Positions 1-7,314 of a stretch of 18,053 nt of DNA are shown one piece after another. A model generated the notes under the pieces. The model was not told the origin of the DNA and did not search any database. It worked only from the letters and a program-made list of their open reading frames with translations. Position numbers and translations under genes: made by a program. The stretch's first letter is position 1. Each line of letters starts with the position of its first letter. The DNA is from AV17 sp046262735 (lineage in GTDB: Bacteria; Verrucomicrobiota; Verrucomicrobiia; Chthoniobacterales; UBA10450), in the NCBI GenBank assembly GCA_046262735.1, contig JBHEMD010000014.1, positions 1 through 18,053 of the forward strand. The letters run 5' to 3'.

Positions 1-184
1 CGAGCACGCCTTGCTCGGCTTCGACGCTGTGGGGCGGAGTGCGGTGAATATCCTGCGCAGAACCTGTGGGCGAAATCGGAATAACATTTTCGCCACTTCG
101 CGCCGCCGAGCCTCGGCCAGCGCCATTTCCTGCTGATCTACGAGGCTTCCCACCGCTCCAGGAAGAGGAGGGTTGAGTTGCCAT
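1..184 (-). CDS. dnaB: Replicative DNA helicase DnaB, N-terminal part (continues beyond the window start)
   Basis: On the minus strand an ATG at 184-182 opens a frame that runs off the window after 61 codons. The last visible residues read PHSVEAEQGVL, which matches the well-conserved start of the DnaB N-terminal domain (PP-H-S-x-EAEQ-x-VLG). Before it lies a Ser/Gly/Arg-rich extension of roughly 50 residues, longer than in many DnaB proteins and probably disordered. The gene starts 3 nt after the L9 stop codon, so the two are almost certainly cotranscribed; rplI-dnaB adjacency is common in bacteria. DnaB is the hexameric ATP-dependent helicase that unwinds DNA at the replication fork. The ATPase core lies outside the window, so the call rests on the N-terminal motif and the neighbour. 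Confidence 0.85.
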   Translation of the reverse strand, partial: MATQPSSSWSGGKPRRSAGNGAGRGSAARSGENVIPISPTGSAQDIHRTPPHSVEAEQGVL

Positions 185-187
185 TAA

Positions 188-745
188 CTATTTTTCTTCT
201 GTTTTCTCTTCCTTCTTGCGTCGGAAAAACGATCGATGCTTTTTCTCCGGCTCCCCTGGAGTCGCGGCAGCGTGATCGGCTTTCGCCGGTTCGCCCGATT
301 TCACATCGAACTTAAAATGCGCGGTCACATCGTGATGCAGCTTGATCGCCACGTCATGCTCCCCGGTGTCCTTGATCGGCCGCTCGAGCACAATTCTGTG
401 GCGATCCATTTCCTGACCGATCTCGCTCTTGAGCCGATTCACGATGTCCTGGGCGGTAATTGAGCCAAAGGCTTTGCCGCTCTCGCCCGTGGTGAGCGTA
501 AAAGTGACATTCAGTTTTCCGATCCGCCGGCTCAACTCTTCGGACTCATTCAGCTCACGCGCCTCGCGCTCGGCGCGTTTCTTTTTCAGGTTGTCGAGCT
601 GACGCAAGCTAACCGGCGTCACCTCGTAAGCCTTCCCCTGCGGCAGCAAATAATTGCGCGCATAACCGCGGCGCACCTTCACCACGTCGGCTTCGGCGCC
701 GAGCCCGGGAATGTTTTCCGTCAGAATGATTTCAGTGGAGGGCAT
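188..745 (-). CDS. rplI: 50S ribosomal protein L9 with basic C-terminal tail
   Basis: The 185-residue product begins MPSTEIILTENIPGLG and continues with VKVRRGYARNYLLPQGKA, the hallmark N-terminal domain of L9 that binds 23S rRNA. A charged connecting helix (residues about 50-75) and the C-terminal domain (about 78-148) follow. L9 is a long two-lobed protein at the base of the L1 stalk that helps keep the reading frame. Typical L9 is about 150 residues; here a tail of about 35 residues, rich in Lys/Glu and ending in a basic RRKKEEK cluster, is added. Such tails vary between lineages and are probably disordered. dnaB follows after 3 nt. A hairpin lies about 20 nt upstream of the start. Confidence 0.96.
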   Translation of the reverse strand: MPSTEIILTENIPGLGAEADVVKVRRGYARNYLLPQGKAYEVTPVSLRQLDNLKKKRAEREARELNESEELSRRIGKLNVTFTLTTGESGKAFGSITAQDIVNRLKSEIGQEMDRHRIVLERPIKDTGEHDVAIKLHHDVTAHFKFDVKSGEPAKADHAAATPGEPEKKHRSFFRRKKEEKTEEK

Positions 746-764
746 CTTGAGCTTATAACAATTT

Positions 765-790
765 GCGCTCGCGAATTTTTCGACGAGCGC
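765..790 (-). terminator. Stem-loop between sufT and rplI
   Basis: GCGCTCG (765-771) pairs with CGAGCGC (784-790). The inner CGAA/TTCG can extend the stem across one bulged A. It sits between the sufT stop (874) and the rplI start (745), both on the minus strand, so it could end or attenuate the sufT transcript or belong to the rplI leader. The downstream minus-strand sequence is AT-rich but not a clean U-tract, so a classical intrinsic terminator is uncertain. Confidence 0.4.
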
Positions 791-873
791 GAGTCGCTAT
801 CAAAGCAGTGCGCATGTTGTGTGTCAACGTGTGCGTTGAAAAACTTTTTCGACGACTGGGAATTGGAAGCCGA

Positions 874-1428
874 TCAAATCATGCCAAGCTTCATGCGCCC
901 GACTTCACTGATCATGTTTTGGTTCCAGGGCGGGTCCCAGACCAGTTGCACGTCGGCTTCATCCACGCCGTCGATCGAGAGGATTTTCGCCTGCGCGTCA
1001 TGCGCGATGGCCGGGCCCATGCCGCAACCCGGCGCGGTGAGTGTCATTTTTACTTCCACGCGCGTGCCGCCGTCATCTTTTTTGATCAGCCGGCAATCGT
1101 AAACCAGCCCAAGATCGACAATATTGACCGGAATCTCCGGATCGAAACACTGGCGCAATTGGTTCCAAACATCGTCTTCGGAAACCGCGCCGTTAGTGGC
1201 GACGGCCATTTTTGACTGCGTTTTGCTCGCCGGTTTTTCCAGACCGAGCGCATCGAGATTGTTTTCGGCGACCTGGGACAAGCCGTAGGAAGTCGCGATG
1301 GTATAATTTCCACCCAGCGCCTGGGTGATCACGCCGGGAGTCCCGGCCGGAATACTAAACTTTTGCCCACTCGGGATCAGTGTCACCTCGCAATCGCGGC
1401 TCAGCTTGAATTCCTTGTTCTCGTGCAT
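874..1428 (-). CDS. sufT: SufT-type Fe-S assembly protein (DUF59/MIP18 domain)
   Basis: The 184-residue protein has an N-terminal segment of about 75 residues (FKLSRDCEVTLIPSGQ) typical of the SufT family, then a DUF59 domain from about 83. That domain carries DPEIPVNIVDLGLVYD (97-111), TAPGCGMG with Cys135, and WDPPWN (164-169). SufT proteins act as accessory or maturation factors for iron-sulfur clusters in the cytoplasm, and Cys135 is the conserved residue expected to take part. Length and domain order match the family. Usually the gene lies in or near a suf operon; here no sufBCDS is visible, so it is separated from any such operon or the operon lies outside the window. The VDL codons of the DUF59 motif contain one copy of the repeated 10-mer (1111-1120). 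Confidence 0.9.
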   Translation of the reverse strand: MHENKEFKLSRDCEVTLIPSGQKFSIPAGTPGVITQALGGNYTIATSYGLSQVAENNLDALGLEKPASKTQSKMAVATNGAVSEDDVWNQLRQCFDPEIPVNIVDLGLVYDCRLIKKDDGGTRVEVKMTLTAPGCGMGPAIAHDAQAKILSIDGVDEADVQLVWDPPWNQNMISEVGRMKLGMI

Positions 1429-1442
1429 GGTCTTTCAAACTA

Positions 1443-1483
1443 AGCGCCGCGGCTCCAACCGCAAGAGTTGTAGCCGCGGCGCT
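1443..1483. repeat. GC-rich stem-loop downstream of the E2 gene
   Basis: AGCGCCGCGGCT (1443-1454) is the exact reverse complement of AGCCGCGGCGCT (1472-1483). After one mismatch the stem continues with CAAC/GTTG, leaving a 7-nt loop. The right arm is shared with the palindromic repeat at 1468-1542. It lies between the E2 stop and the sufT start, so it may block or end transcription coming from the E2 gene; no U-tract follows. Confidence 0.6.
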
Positions 1484-1542
1484 CTCTCGCCGCGAAAGGC
1501 CAGTCCGGCCCGGACCGCCTCGGCAGAGCGAGGCGGCTACAA
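1468..1542. repeat. REP-like element with TTGTAGCCGC terminal inverted repeats
   Basis: The 75-bp element starts TTGTAGCCGC and ends GCGGCTACAA, a perfect 10-bp terminal inverted repeat. Each half holds its own hairpin: CGCGGCG/CGCCGCG near the left end and GCCTCG/CGAGGC near the right. This two-hairpin layout resembles REP/BIME elements. Its right end supplies the last Leu codon and the TAG stop of the E2 gene. Confidence 0.65.
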
Positions 1543-2757
1543 TTTCTTTGGATTCTCCAAAAATTCGATGACGCGTTTGAGCAGGCGCGCCGCGCCACCG
1601 CCGTCGATGCTGCGATGATCGAAGCTGAGTATGATTTGCGCTTCGGTTTTGGGAATGAATTGCTGTTTGGATTCGTCCCACGCTGGAGATTTTTTCCCCG
1701 CTCCCAGGCCGAGGAGCAAAGTTTGATCGGGCAGGGGAATCGGTGTGCCCCATTCAACGCCGAACGTTCCGAAGTTGGAAACAGTGGCGATGCCGCCGGC
1801 CTGCATGTCGGGCGAGATGCGGCGTTTGCGCGCAAGATCGACAAGCTCCTGGTATTTCGTCGTGAGATCCGCGAGCGACGTTTTCTCGGCCGAACGAATG
1901 ACCGGGACCATGATGCCGTCTTGTGCTTCAACGGCGATCCCGATGTCGATCGAACTCGATTGGACCACGCGGTTCCCGATCAATTTCGCGGCGGCCTTCG
2001 GATTTTCCGCGAGCGCTAGCGCGAGCGCGCGCAGCGCATAAAGCCCGGGACCCGGCTTGGGGTCGCGCGACTGTCGATCCTGCAGAACGGGGTCGAGATT
2101 CACCGATGAGCCGACCGTCGAGAGCGGCCGGCTCCAGCTCCGCCGCATCGCGTCGGCCACGCCGGCGCGAATCGCCGATGCTTCCTCGGCCGGTTGGTTG
2201 TCGATCTTGTGCAGGAAATTCTCGAGGTCCTTGATCGTCACGCGGTTGCCTTCGCCGGTCCCCATGATTCCGGCGAGATCGGCGTTCGTTAAATGCAGTT
2301 CGGCCATGCGCGCGCGCACCCGGGGCGACAGGAATGTCGCGCCTTTGGTCGTCGCCGGAATGGGCAAAGTAGGGCGACCGTCTCGGTTGCCATCTCGCAC
2401 AGGCAAGCGGGACGCTTGCGCGGGCGCAACCTCCTGATCGGCGCGCGCGGGAATTTCTTCCGCGACATCGCGTTGCGGGGGCGGGGCATGTTTGGTAAAT
2501 CGCGCCGCATCGGCCTCGCTCGCTTCGATGTAACCGAGGACGCTCCCGATCGGATAAGTCTCCTTCAGTTGCGCGCTGATCTTGTCGATCTTGCCTTTGC
2601 ACGGCGTGGTGACGCCCATGACGGCCTTGTTCGTTTCGACGTCGAGAATCTCCTGATCGGCTGCGACTTCATCGCCCGGTTTCACCTTGATCTCGACGAT
2701 CGTTGCCTCGGCAATGGATTCGCCCAACTGCGGCATAATGATCGGAACCTGGGGCAT
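1537..2757 (-). CDS. Dihydrolipoamide acyltransferase, E2 of a 2-oxo acid dehydrogenase complex
   Basis: The 406-residue protein has the standard E2 order. A lipoyl domain (about 1-80) begins MPQVPIIMPQLGESI, with lipoyl-lysine K44 in DVETNKA. A Pro/Ala/Arg linker follows, then a peripheral-subunit-binding domain (about 145-187, LSPRVRARMAE...DLENFL). The catalytic acyltransferase domain (about 195-406) has the HxxxD motif in SFDHRSIDGG (H381, D385). E2 passes the acyl group from E1 to CoA through its lipoyl arm and forms the core of the complex. The substrate (pyruvate, branched-chain or 2-oxoglutarate) cannot be fixed from sequence alone. No E1 or E3 gene is adjacent, which is atypical. The gene contains three copies of the repeated 10-mer, and its stop codon lies in a REP-like element. 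Confidence 0.92.
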   Translation of the reverse strand: MPQVPIIMPQLGESIAEATIVEIKVKPGDEVAADQEILDVETNKAVMGVTTPCKGKIDKISAQLKETYPIGSVLGYIEASEADAARFTKHAPPPQRDVAEEIPARADQEVAPAQASRLPVRDGNRDGRPTLPIPATTKGATFLSPRVRARMAELHLTNADLAGIMGTGEGNRVTIKDLENFLHKIDNQPAEEASAIRAGVADAMRRSWSRPLSTVGSSVNLDPVLQDRQSRDPKPGPGLYALRALALALAENPKAAAKLIGNRVVQSSSIDIGIAVEAQDGIMVPVIRSAEKTSLADLTTKYQELVDLARKRRISPDMQAGGIATVSNFGTFGVEWGTPIPLPDQTLLLGLGAGKKSPAWDESKQQFIPKTEAQIILSFDHRSIDGGGAARLLKRVIEFLENPKKL

Positions 2758-2875
2758 AAAATTTTATTCGCGAAGAGGCGACGAAATCGTAGCGCGCCGC
2801 CGGCTGAAAAGCCACTCGCAAGACGGACTGTTGCGCGCAACTTGCGCGAGCACGCCTCGTTGCCGCACCTTTAGC

Positions 2876-3475
2876 TCAGTTGCTGATCGTGACCGGTGTC
2901 CCAGTCGATACGGACTTGAAGAAATTTTGCGCCATGAACTCCGGCATCCGAATGCAGCCGTGCGAAGCCGGGTAGCCGGGCAGATAACCGGCATGCATGC
3001 CCACGCCGTCCACGATCCGCATGAAATACGGCATGGGCGCGCCTTTAAAATGGGTGCCCGGCGGTTTTGGGTCGCTCACCGCGACATTCGGTTTCACGAC
3101 GTTGCCGGCGTCATCGACAAAATCGCCGTATTTGCTTGAGACGTGACTGATGTCCTTCTGAATGATGGAGAAAGTTCCTGTCGGGGTAATCAATCCTTCG
3201 CGGCCGGTGGAGAGCTGGGAAATTCCCACGAGTAGTCCGCCTTTGTAAAAATAGGCGCGTTGTTCGCTAAGCCTGATCTTGATCAAAGCTTTGCCGCCGA
3301 GTCCGTCCCCATCCCAATAGGAGACGGTGTCCTGGGGCGCGCCGTAGGTGGGCCCGGCGCCGTAGATGCCCCCCAAGTATTGATTGGCGGCGTAATGACT
3401 TTCGTCCGCGCAACTCGCGAGCAAGAGCGCCAATCCGATGAGCGGGAGAAGCAAGCGGGAAACTGGAAGGAACAT
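2876..3475 (-). CDS. L,D-transpeptidase (YkuD domain) lipoprotein
   Basis: The chosen start (ATG at 3475) gives 199 residues beginning with a lipoprotein signal: a hydrophobic run then LLASC, lipobox Cys22. The frame is open to 3694, but the extra upstream sequence is not signal-like. The YkuD catalytic motif is complete: GMHAG (H161), then SHGCIRMP with H172, nucleophile C174 and R176. Such enzymes form 3-3 cross-links in peptidoglycan or attach lipoproteins to it, acting in the periplasm. The conserved TPTGTF segment is also present. The gene diverges from the fmdB-like gene across about 150 bp. No clear Shine-Dalgarno sequence precedes the start. Confidence 0.9.
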   Translation of the reverse strand: MFLPVSRLLLPLIGLALLLASCADESHYAANQYLGGIYGAGPTYGAPQDTVSYWDGDGLGGKALIKIRLSEQRAYFYKGGLLVGISQLSTGREGLITPTGTFSIIQKDISHVSSKYGDFVDDAGNVVKPNVAVSDPKPPGTHFKGAPMPYFMRIVDGVGMHAGYLPGYPASHGCIRMPEFMAQNFFKSVSTGTPVTISN

Positions 3476-3610
3476 AGGCAAGGATTGTTGGGGCGAACTT
3501 TCTACCGGCGGTGCGCGCGAAGTCAAGCGGTGCGGAGTTGCAAGAGCGTGAGCATCACGTGGCGAAAACGTCACCTGCCACAGTGGTGGGCTTGAATTGT
3601 GCTTTGGTTC

Positions 3611-3616
3611 AGGGAG
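3611..3616 (+). promoter_or_regulatory. Shine-Dalgarno sequence AGGGAG for the FmdB-like gene
   Basis: AGGGAG lies 6 nt before the ATG at 3623 and supports that start over the family-typical ATG at 3638, which has no such site. Confidence 0.55.
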
Positions 3617-3622
3617 ACTTCC

Positions 3623-3970
3623 ATGCTCTTCCCGGCCATGCCTACCTACGAATATCACTGCGCCAAGTGCGAACAGAATTTCGAGGCTTTTCAATCGATG
3701 CGCGACGAGCCCTTTCGCGTTTGTCCGAAGGAGCTTTGCCGCCTCCCGCGATGGGGCCGCGGCCGAGTGAAACGGCTGCTCGGCGCCGGTGCGGGGATCA
3801 TTTTCAAAGGCTCGGGATTCTACGTCACCGATTACCGGAGCAAGGACTACAAGGAAGCCGCGAAAAAAGAAGCGCCCGCCACCAGCACAAGCAAACCGGA
3901 CACAGCCAAAAAGGCGGACGCGAAAACTCGATCGGCTGCGTCCGCGGAGAGCAAAGCGAAAAAAGAATGA
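3623..3970 (+). CDS. FmdB-family zinc ribbon protein
   Basis: The segment MPTYEYHCAKC is the conserved beginning of FmdB-type proteins (CxxC_CxxC_SSSS family). Numbered from that Met (ATG 3638), the zinc-ribbon cysteines are C8, C11, C29 and C34, followed by GSGFYVTDYR, the usual end of the core domain. A Lys/Ala/Thr-rich low-complexity tail of about 45 residues follows. A good Shine-Dalgarno sequence favours starting five codons earlier, at 3623. FmdB was first described as a putative regulator of amidase/formamidase genes, but for most members the role is unknown and regulation should not be assumed. The stop codon overlaps the next start (ATGA), so the two genes are translationally coupled. 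Confidence 0.88.
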   Translation: MLFPAMPTYEYHCAKCEQNFEAFQSMRDEPFRVCPKELCRLPRWGRGRVKRLLGAGAGIIFKGSGFYVTDYRSKDYKEAAKKEAPATSTSKPDTAKKADAKTRSAASAESKAKKE

Positions 3971-4722
3971 CGACGACGATGGTCAAATTAGTTTGTGCCG
4001 AGTGCGGTCACGAGAATGAGCCGGAGCGGATTTACTGCCACAGTTGCGGTATGCGGCTGGATCGTTCGGCCGTCGTGTCGAAAAAATCGGTACAGGAAGG
4101 GCTGAAAGAAACTCAGCGGCGGGTCCGGAGAATCTTCGACCCAACGCGGGTGAAGATTCGGCTATGGTTTTTCCGCACCGCGAAATTGGTCCTGGGCGCG
4201 TGCGCGACTGCCGCTCTCATCCAAATGTTCTCGCCCCCGGATGTGCCCGCGCCGGTGAAACCATTGTTGCTGCCGTCGCAGCTTAATTTCGACCTGGAGA
4301 ACGCGGTCAACTATCACCGACCGGCGCAGCTTCATTACAGTGAGGACCAGGTGAACGCGTATCTGGGCTACGCGCTCAAGATCAAACAAAACTCTCTCGA
4401 CAAGCCGTTGCTGGATTTCAGGCGCGTCGTGGTCGGGTTCGGCGAGGGTGCTGTGAACGTCACGGCCGAGCGCGCCTTCTTCGGTTTTTCGATCTACAGC
4501 GGTTCATCCTACCAGGTGAAGCTGCAGGGCGGGAAGCTGGTCGCTTCAAACAACGGCGGAAGCATTGGTCGCATTCCCGTGCATCCGGTGTTGATGCAGG
4601 TCATGGACGTAATCTTCGTGGACGTCTGGTCGGCGCTGGAACGCGAGCGAAAGCTCGTCAGCAAGATGAACACGATTGAGTTCCACCCCAAGAGCGTTGT
4701 CCTGACCGCGCCGCCCGGTTAA
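3967..4722 (+). CDS. Zinc-ribbon membrane-anchored protein of unknown function
   Basis: The 251-residue product starts at an ATG overlapping the previous stop by 4 nt. An N-terminal zinc ribbon has C10, C13, C24 and C27. A basic amphipathic stretch and one transmembrane helix (about 68-88) follow, then a soluble domain of about 160 residues that would face the periplasm. I do not recognise this last domain. A zinc ribbon on the cytoplasmic side joined to an extracytoplasmic domain is a common design for small envelope-sensing or assembly proteins, but no function can be assigned. Coupling to the FmdB-like gene suggests they work together. Confidence 0.8.
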   Translation: MTTTMVKLVCAECGHENEPERIYCHSCGMRLDRSAVVSKKSVQEGLKETQRRVRRIFDPTRVKIRLWFFRTAKLVLGACATAALIQMFSPPDVPAPVKPLLLPSQLNFDLENAVNYHRPAQLHYSEDQVNAYLGYALKIKQNSLDKPLLDFRRVVVGFGEGAVNVTAERAFFGFSIYSGSSYQVKLQGGKLVASNNGGSIGRIPVHPVLMQVMDVIFVDVWSALERERKLVSKMNTIEFHPKSVVLTAPPG

Positions 4723-4802
4723 AAAAAAGCGGCCGACAGGCCTCCCTGCAACCCTGCTTGGCCCGCCGGCCGACCAACCGAAATGTGCCGGTTTCTTTTG
4801 CC

Positions 4803-5291
4803 TTAGCGGCGCAAGCTCATCGTACCGAGAAGGTGATCGTTGATCATGCCGTCCGCGCGCATGTTGTGCGAGCGCTGATAAGCGCGAATCGCGGAACGCG
4901 TTTGTGATCCCATTACGCCATCAACCCGGCCGTGATAGTAGCCGGCTCGGGCGAGTCTCTCCTGCACCTGCACTACCACGCTGCCGCCGCGGTAGGCGGT
5001 CTGGCCACGATAGGTCGGCCGGTAGGAGGAATAGCCGTAGCTGTAGGGAGAATAGCTGTAACCCGAGCGGTACCCGTAGGGATAAGAGCTGTACCCGTAC
5101 GGACTATAGCCGTAGCCGTAGCCATACGGGTAATAGCCGTAGGATGGATAACCATAATAGGGATAGCCGTATCCGTATCCCGGAAATCCGATTCCGATAC
5201 CGATCGACCAGTGGGTCCGCGCGGACGCGACCGGCGCGCTGAATCCGATCAGCGCAATCGCGCTGAGGAGGAGGATTGATTTCAACTTCAT
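4803..5291 (-). CDS. Exported Gly/Tyr-rich protein with C-terminal peptidoglycan-binding domain
   Basis: The start at ATG 5291 gives 162 residues with a clean signal peptide (MKLKSILLLSAIALIGFSAP..ASA, cleavage near residue 24). The upstream in-frame stretch to 5360 is not signal-like. Residues about 37-103 are a low-complexity tract of GYGYPYYGYPSYGYYPYG-type repeats. Residues about 104-160 (VQERLARAGYYHGRVDGVMG, TRSAIRAYQRSH) form a PG_binding_1 domain, whose usual role is to hold a protein on the cell wall. The Gly/Tyr tract resembles adhesive, amyloid-like or tyrosine-cross-linked proteins; its role here is inference. It diverges from the 430-residue exported protein across 137 bp. Confidence 0.85.
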   Translation of the reverse strand: MKLKSILLLSAIALIGFSAPVASARTHWSIGIGIGFPGYGYGYPYYGYPSYGYYPYGYGYGYSPYGYSSYPYGYRSGYSYSPYSYGYSSYRPTYRGQTAYRGGSVVVQVQERLARAGYYHGRVDGVMGSQTRSAIRAYQRSHNMRADGMINDHLLGTMSLRR

Positions 5292-5428
5292 AAGCCTGAT
5301 TTTCTCTTTTCCGATTACACACACGCGCTGTAGCGAAGTTGCGTTTTTTGCTCCTGGCACCGGGGAAAACTTTTTCCGTGGTTTGCCCTCGCCGCTGGTC
5401 TAGGGCTGCTGCTATTCTCGAGAAAGAA

Positions 5429-6721
5429 ATGAAGCAACACGTCTGCGCCTGCCTTGCCGTGACGATGTCGATCTTGCTTGCGCGTGATGCCGCAGCCGTT
5501 TCCCTCCCCGAGCGCAGCCTGAGCCCCTCACGGCAATTCGTCATTTACGGCGGCGACGCGCGGCTGCGCGGAGCGATCTCTGAATTGGCTGAAACGACAA
5601 AGGCAAATTTACTCCGGCTCCTCCGGCGACGTGACAATTGGACGACGCCGCTGATTGTGAACCTGCAGCTGCCGCAGGTCGATCGGCCGGAGCTGCCCCC
5701 TGCAGCGCTGCGTTTTAGTCAGACAGGCTTTGGTCTGAAGCTCCAGCTCGATTTGAGCGTGGGCCGGGAGATCGATCCGGCGCGAATCGAGCGCGAATTG
5801 GTGCGCGCGATTGTCCTGGAAATGATTTATCGCCGCCAGCCGAGCGTCCCCGCCGGAACGCCGTATGTGCCGCCGCCCGATTGGCTGCTCGACGGCGTAT
5901 TGGCGCTCACACCCGGCCGCGAGCGGGCCTCGCTCGTCGAGAGCTTGCAGCTTGCCTCGAAGATCATGCCGCTGGAGGAATTCTTGCTTCAACGGCCGGC
6001 GCTTCTCGATTCTCCCGCGCGCAGCCTCTATCGCGCCTACTCCCTGGTGTTCGTGCAGATGCTCCTCAACAGCCCGGACGGGCCGGCGCGCCTGGCTCGT
6101 TACATCGACAATCTCTCCCACGCGTCGAACGATGCGCTGGCTGACTTGAAAGCGCAGTTTCCAAATTTTGCCGGCGCGGAGGAAAAGGTCTGGCAAACTG
6201 GCGTCGCCGAAGCGAGCGCGTCACACGATTATCAGTTGTTCAGTTTCGCGCAGACGGACAAAAAGCTCGAAGAAGTTTTGGCAGCCAACCCTCTCAGCCG
6301 CGCCGGTTCCGCGAAACGATCAAGCCTGGAAGACCTAGTGCGGCGGAAAGCTTCGCCGAAGGAGAAGGCGGCGTTGAGCAAACTCGGTGAGGATTTGCTT
6401 TTGCTCCTGGGGCGCGCCCATCCCGTGATGCGCCCGGTAATTCAGGAATACTACGACATCACCACATTGCTCGCGGCCGGCAAACGCAAGCGGTCGGCGG
6501 CGCGGCTCGACCAGATAAAGTCGACGCGGGCGAACCTCTTCGCACGCATGAACGAGATCGACGATTACATGAACTGGTTCGAAGCCACCCAGCAAACGAG
6601 TAGCAGCGGCGTCTTCGTCGATTACCTGCGCACCGCCACCGAATCGAGCGAACCGCAACCGCGCCGGCGCGACCCGATCTCGGTTTATCTCGATTCGCTC
6701 GAGCAGCAATTGCAAAACTAG
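5429..6721 (+). CDS. Exported protein of unknown function, possible inactive gluzincin-like domain
   Basis: The start at ATG 5429 (preceded by GAGAAAG) gives 430 residues with a short signal peptide ending near AAA at 21-23. Residues about 115-165 have the shape of a Peptidase_MA/gluzincin core: a helix ERELVRAIVLEMIYRR at the place of an HExxH helix, then PPDWLLDGV where active relatives have a W-L-x-E-G-like motif. The zinc-binding HExxH is absent, so if the fold is right the protein is probably not a peptidase. The rest is helical and charged, ending SVYLDSLEQQLQN. I do not recognise a named family. One 10-mer copy lies inside the signal-peptide codons (5466-5475). Confidence 0.8.
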   Translation: MKQHVCACLAVTMSILLARDAAAVSLPERSLSPSRQFVIYGGDARLRGAISELAETTKANLLRLLRRRDNWTTPLIVNLQLPQVDRPELPPAALRFSQTGFGLKLQLDLSVGREIDPARIERELVRAIVLEMIYRRQPSVPAGTPYVPPPDWLLDGVLALTPGRERASLVESLQLASKIMPLEEFLLQRPALLDSPARSLYRAYSLVFVQMLLNSPDGPARLARYIDNLSHASNDALADLKAQFPNFAGAEEKVWQTGVAEASASHDYQLFSFAQTDKKLEEVLAANPLSRAGSAKRSSLEDLVRRKASPKEKAALSKLGEDLLLLLGRAHPVMRPVIQEYYDITTLLAAGKRKRSAARLDQIKSTRANLFARMNEIDDYMNWFEATQQTSSSGVFVDYLRTATESSEPQPRRRDPISVYLDSLEQQLQN

Positions 6722-6825
6722 CGGCTTGCTGCTGTGCGCGTCTAAGGAGACCCCAGATGGGCGACGGCCGAAAGCCTACGGAGTCCGCTGCATCGCAGGG
6801 CTAGGTCACACATCGTCTCACAACA

Positions 6826-7140
6826 TCATCTGGCTTTGAGCCCATCCCGAAAGGCAATCGCCTCCTGTTCCACCCGGACAGCGTCCATGACGGGAACCAC
6901 GGGGCGCACCTCGAATACAAAGGCCGGCAGCATCGAGCAGAATTTGTGAACTGCCAACGGATCGTCGCAATCCAGCATCATATACCCGCCCCAGTCACCT
7001 ACTCGTATTACGAACAACTCGATCTTGAAATTGGCGGGCGCCTTCCATTGCGTGAAAACCTCCAGAATTCGCTTCTGAGCATTCTCGTATTCCAGCGGTG
7101 AACCCTGCGGCCGTTCGGACCAGGTGAGCATGTATTTCAT
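6826..7140 (-). CDS. DUF3303-type small protein
   Basis: The 104-residue protein begins MKYMLTWSERPQG and has the DUF3303 pattern: an initial beta strand MKYMLTW, a helix with ILEVFTQWKAP, then VGDWGGYMMLDCDDP and a C-terminal helix. The fold is expected to be a dimeric alpha-beta barrel (ferredoxin-like), as in stress-response or mono-oxygenase-like small proteins. The biochemical role is unknown. No Shine-Dalgarno sequence is seen. It stands alone in the less GC-rich accessory stretch. Confidence 0.75.
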   Translation of the reverse strand: MKYMLTWSERPQGSPLEYENAQKRILEVFTQWKAPANFKIELFVIRVGDWGGYMMLDCDDPLAVHKFCSMLPAFVFEVRPVVPVMDAVRVEQEAIAFRDGLKAR

Positions 7141-7314
7141 GAATGTTTATACTGTTGGTTTGATGTGAATGAAATGCCCTTCCTGAAACGAAAGCGAGGA
7201 TGTTCACCGCGTAAAAAAACGCAGACGACACAGCGCCGGGGCATTAATCGGCAATTAATTCACACGCGTGTTTCGATTGTCGATCTTGCGCACTCTTACG
7301 GACGTAAGGCTCAG

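Noticed and set aside
2293..2874. 193-codon open frame on the plus strand
   Set aside because: It is antisense to the E2 lipoyl and linker regions; its Arg/His-rich composition is typical of a shadow.
3476..3694. N-terminal extension of the L,D-transpeptidase
   Set aside because: The added 73 residues place the lipoprotein signal in the middle of the protein, which would not work; the ATG at 3475 fits the lipobox.
4723..4802. Strong terminator between convergent genes
   Set aside because: CGGCCG occurs twice and could pair over 6 bp, but the stem is short and has no U-tract, so it is not called.
4990..5190. CRISPR-like or tandem repeat array (CCGTAGCCGTAG-type units)
   Set aside because: The repetition is the codon pattern of the Gly/Tyr tract in a secreted protein; there are no regular spacers.
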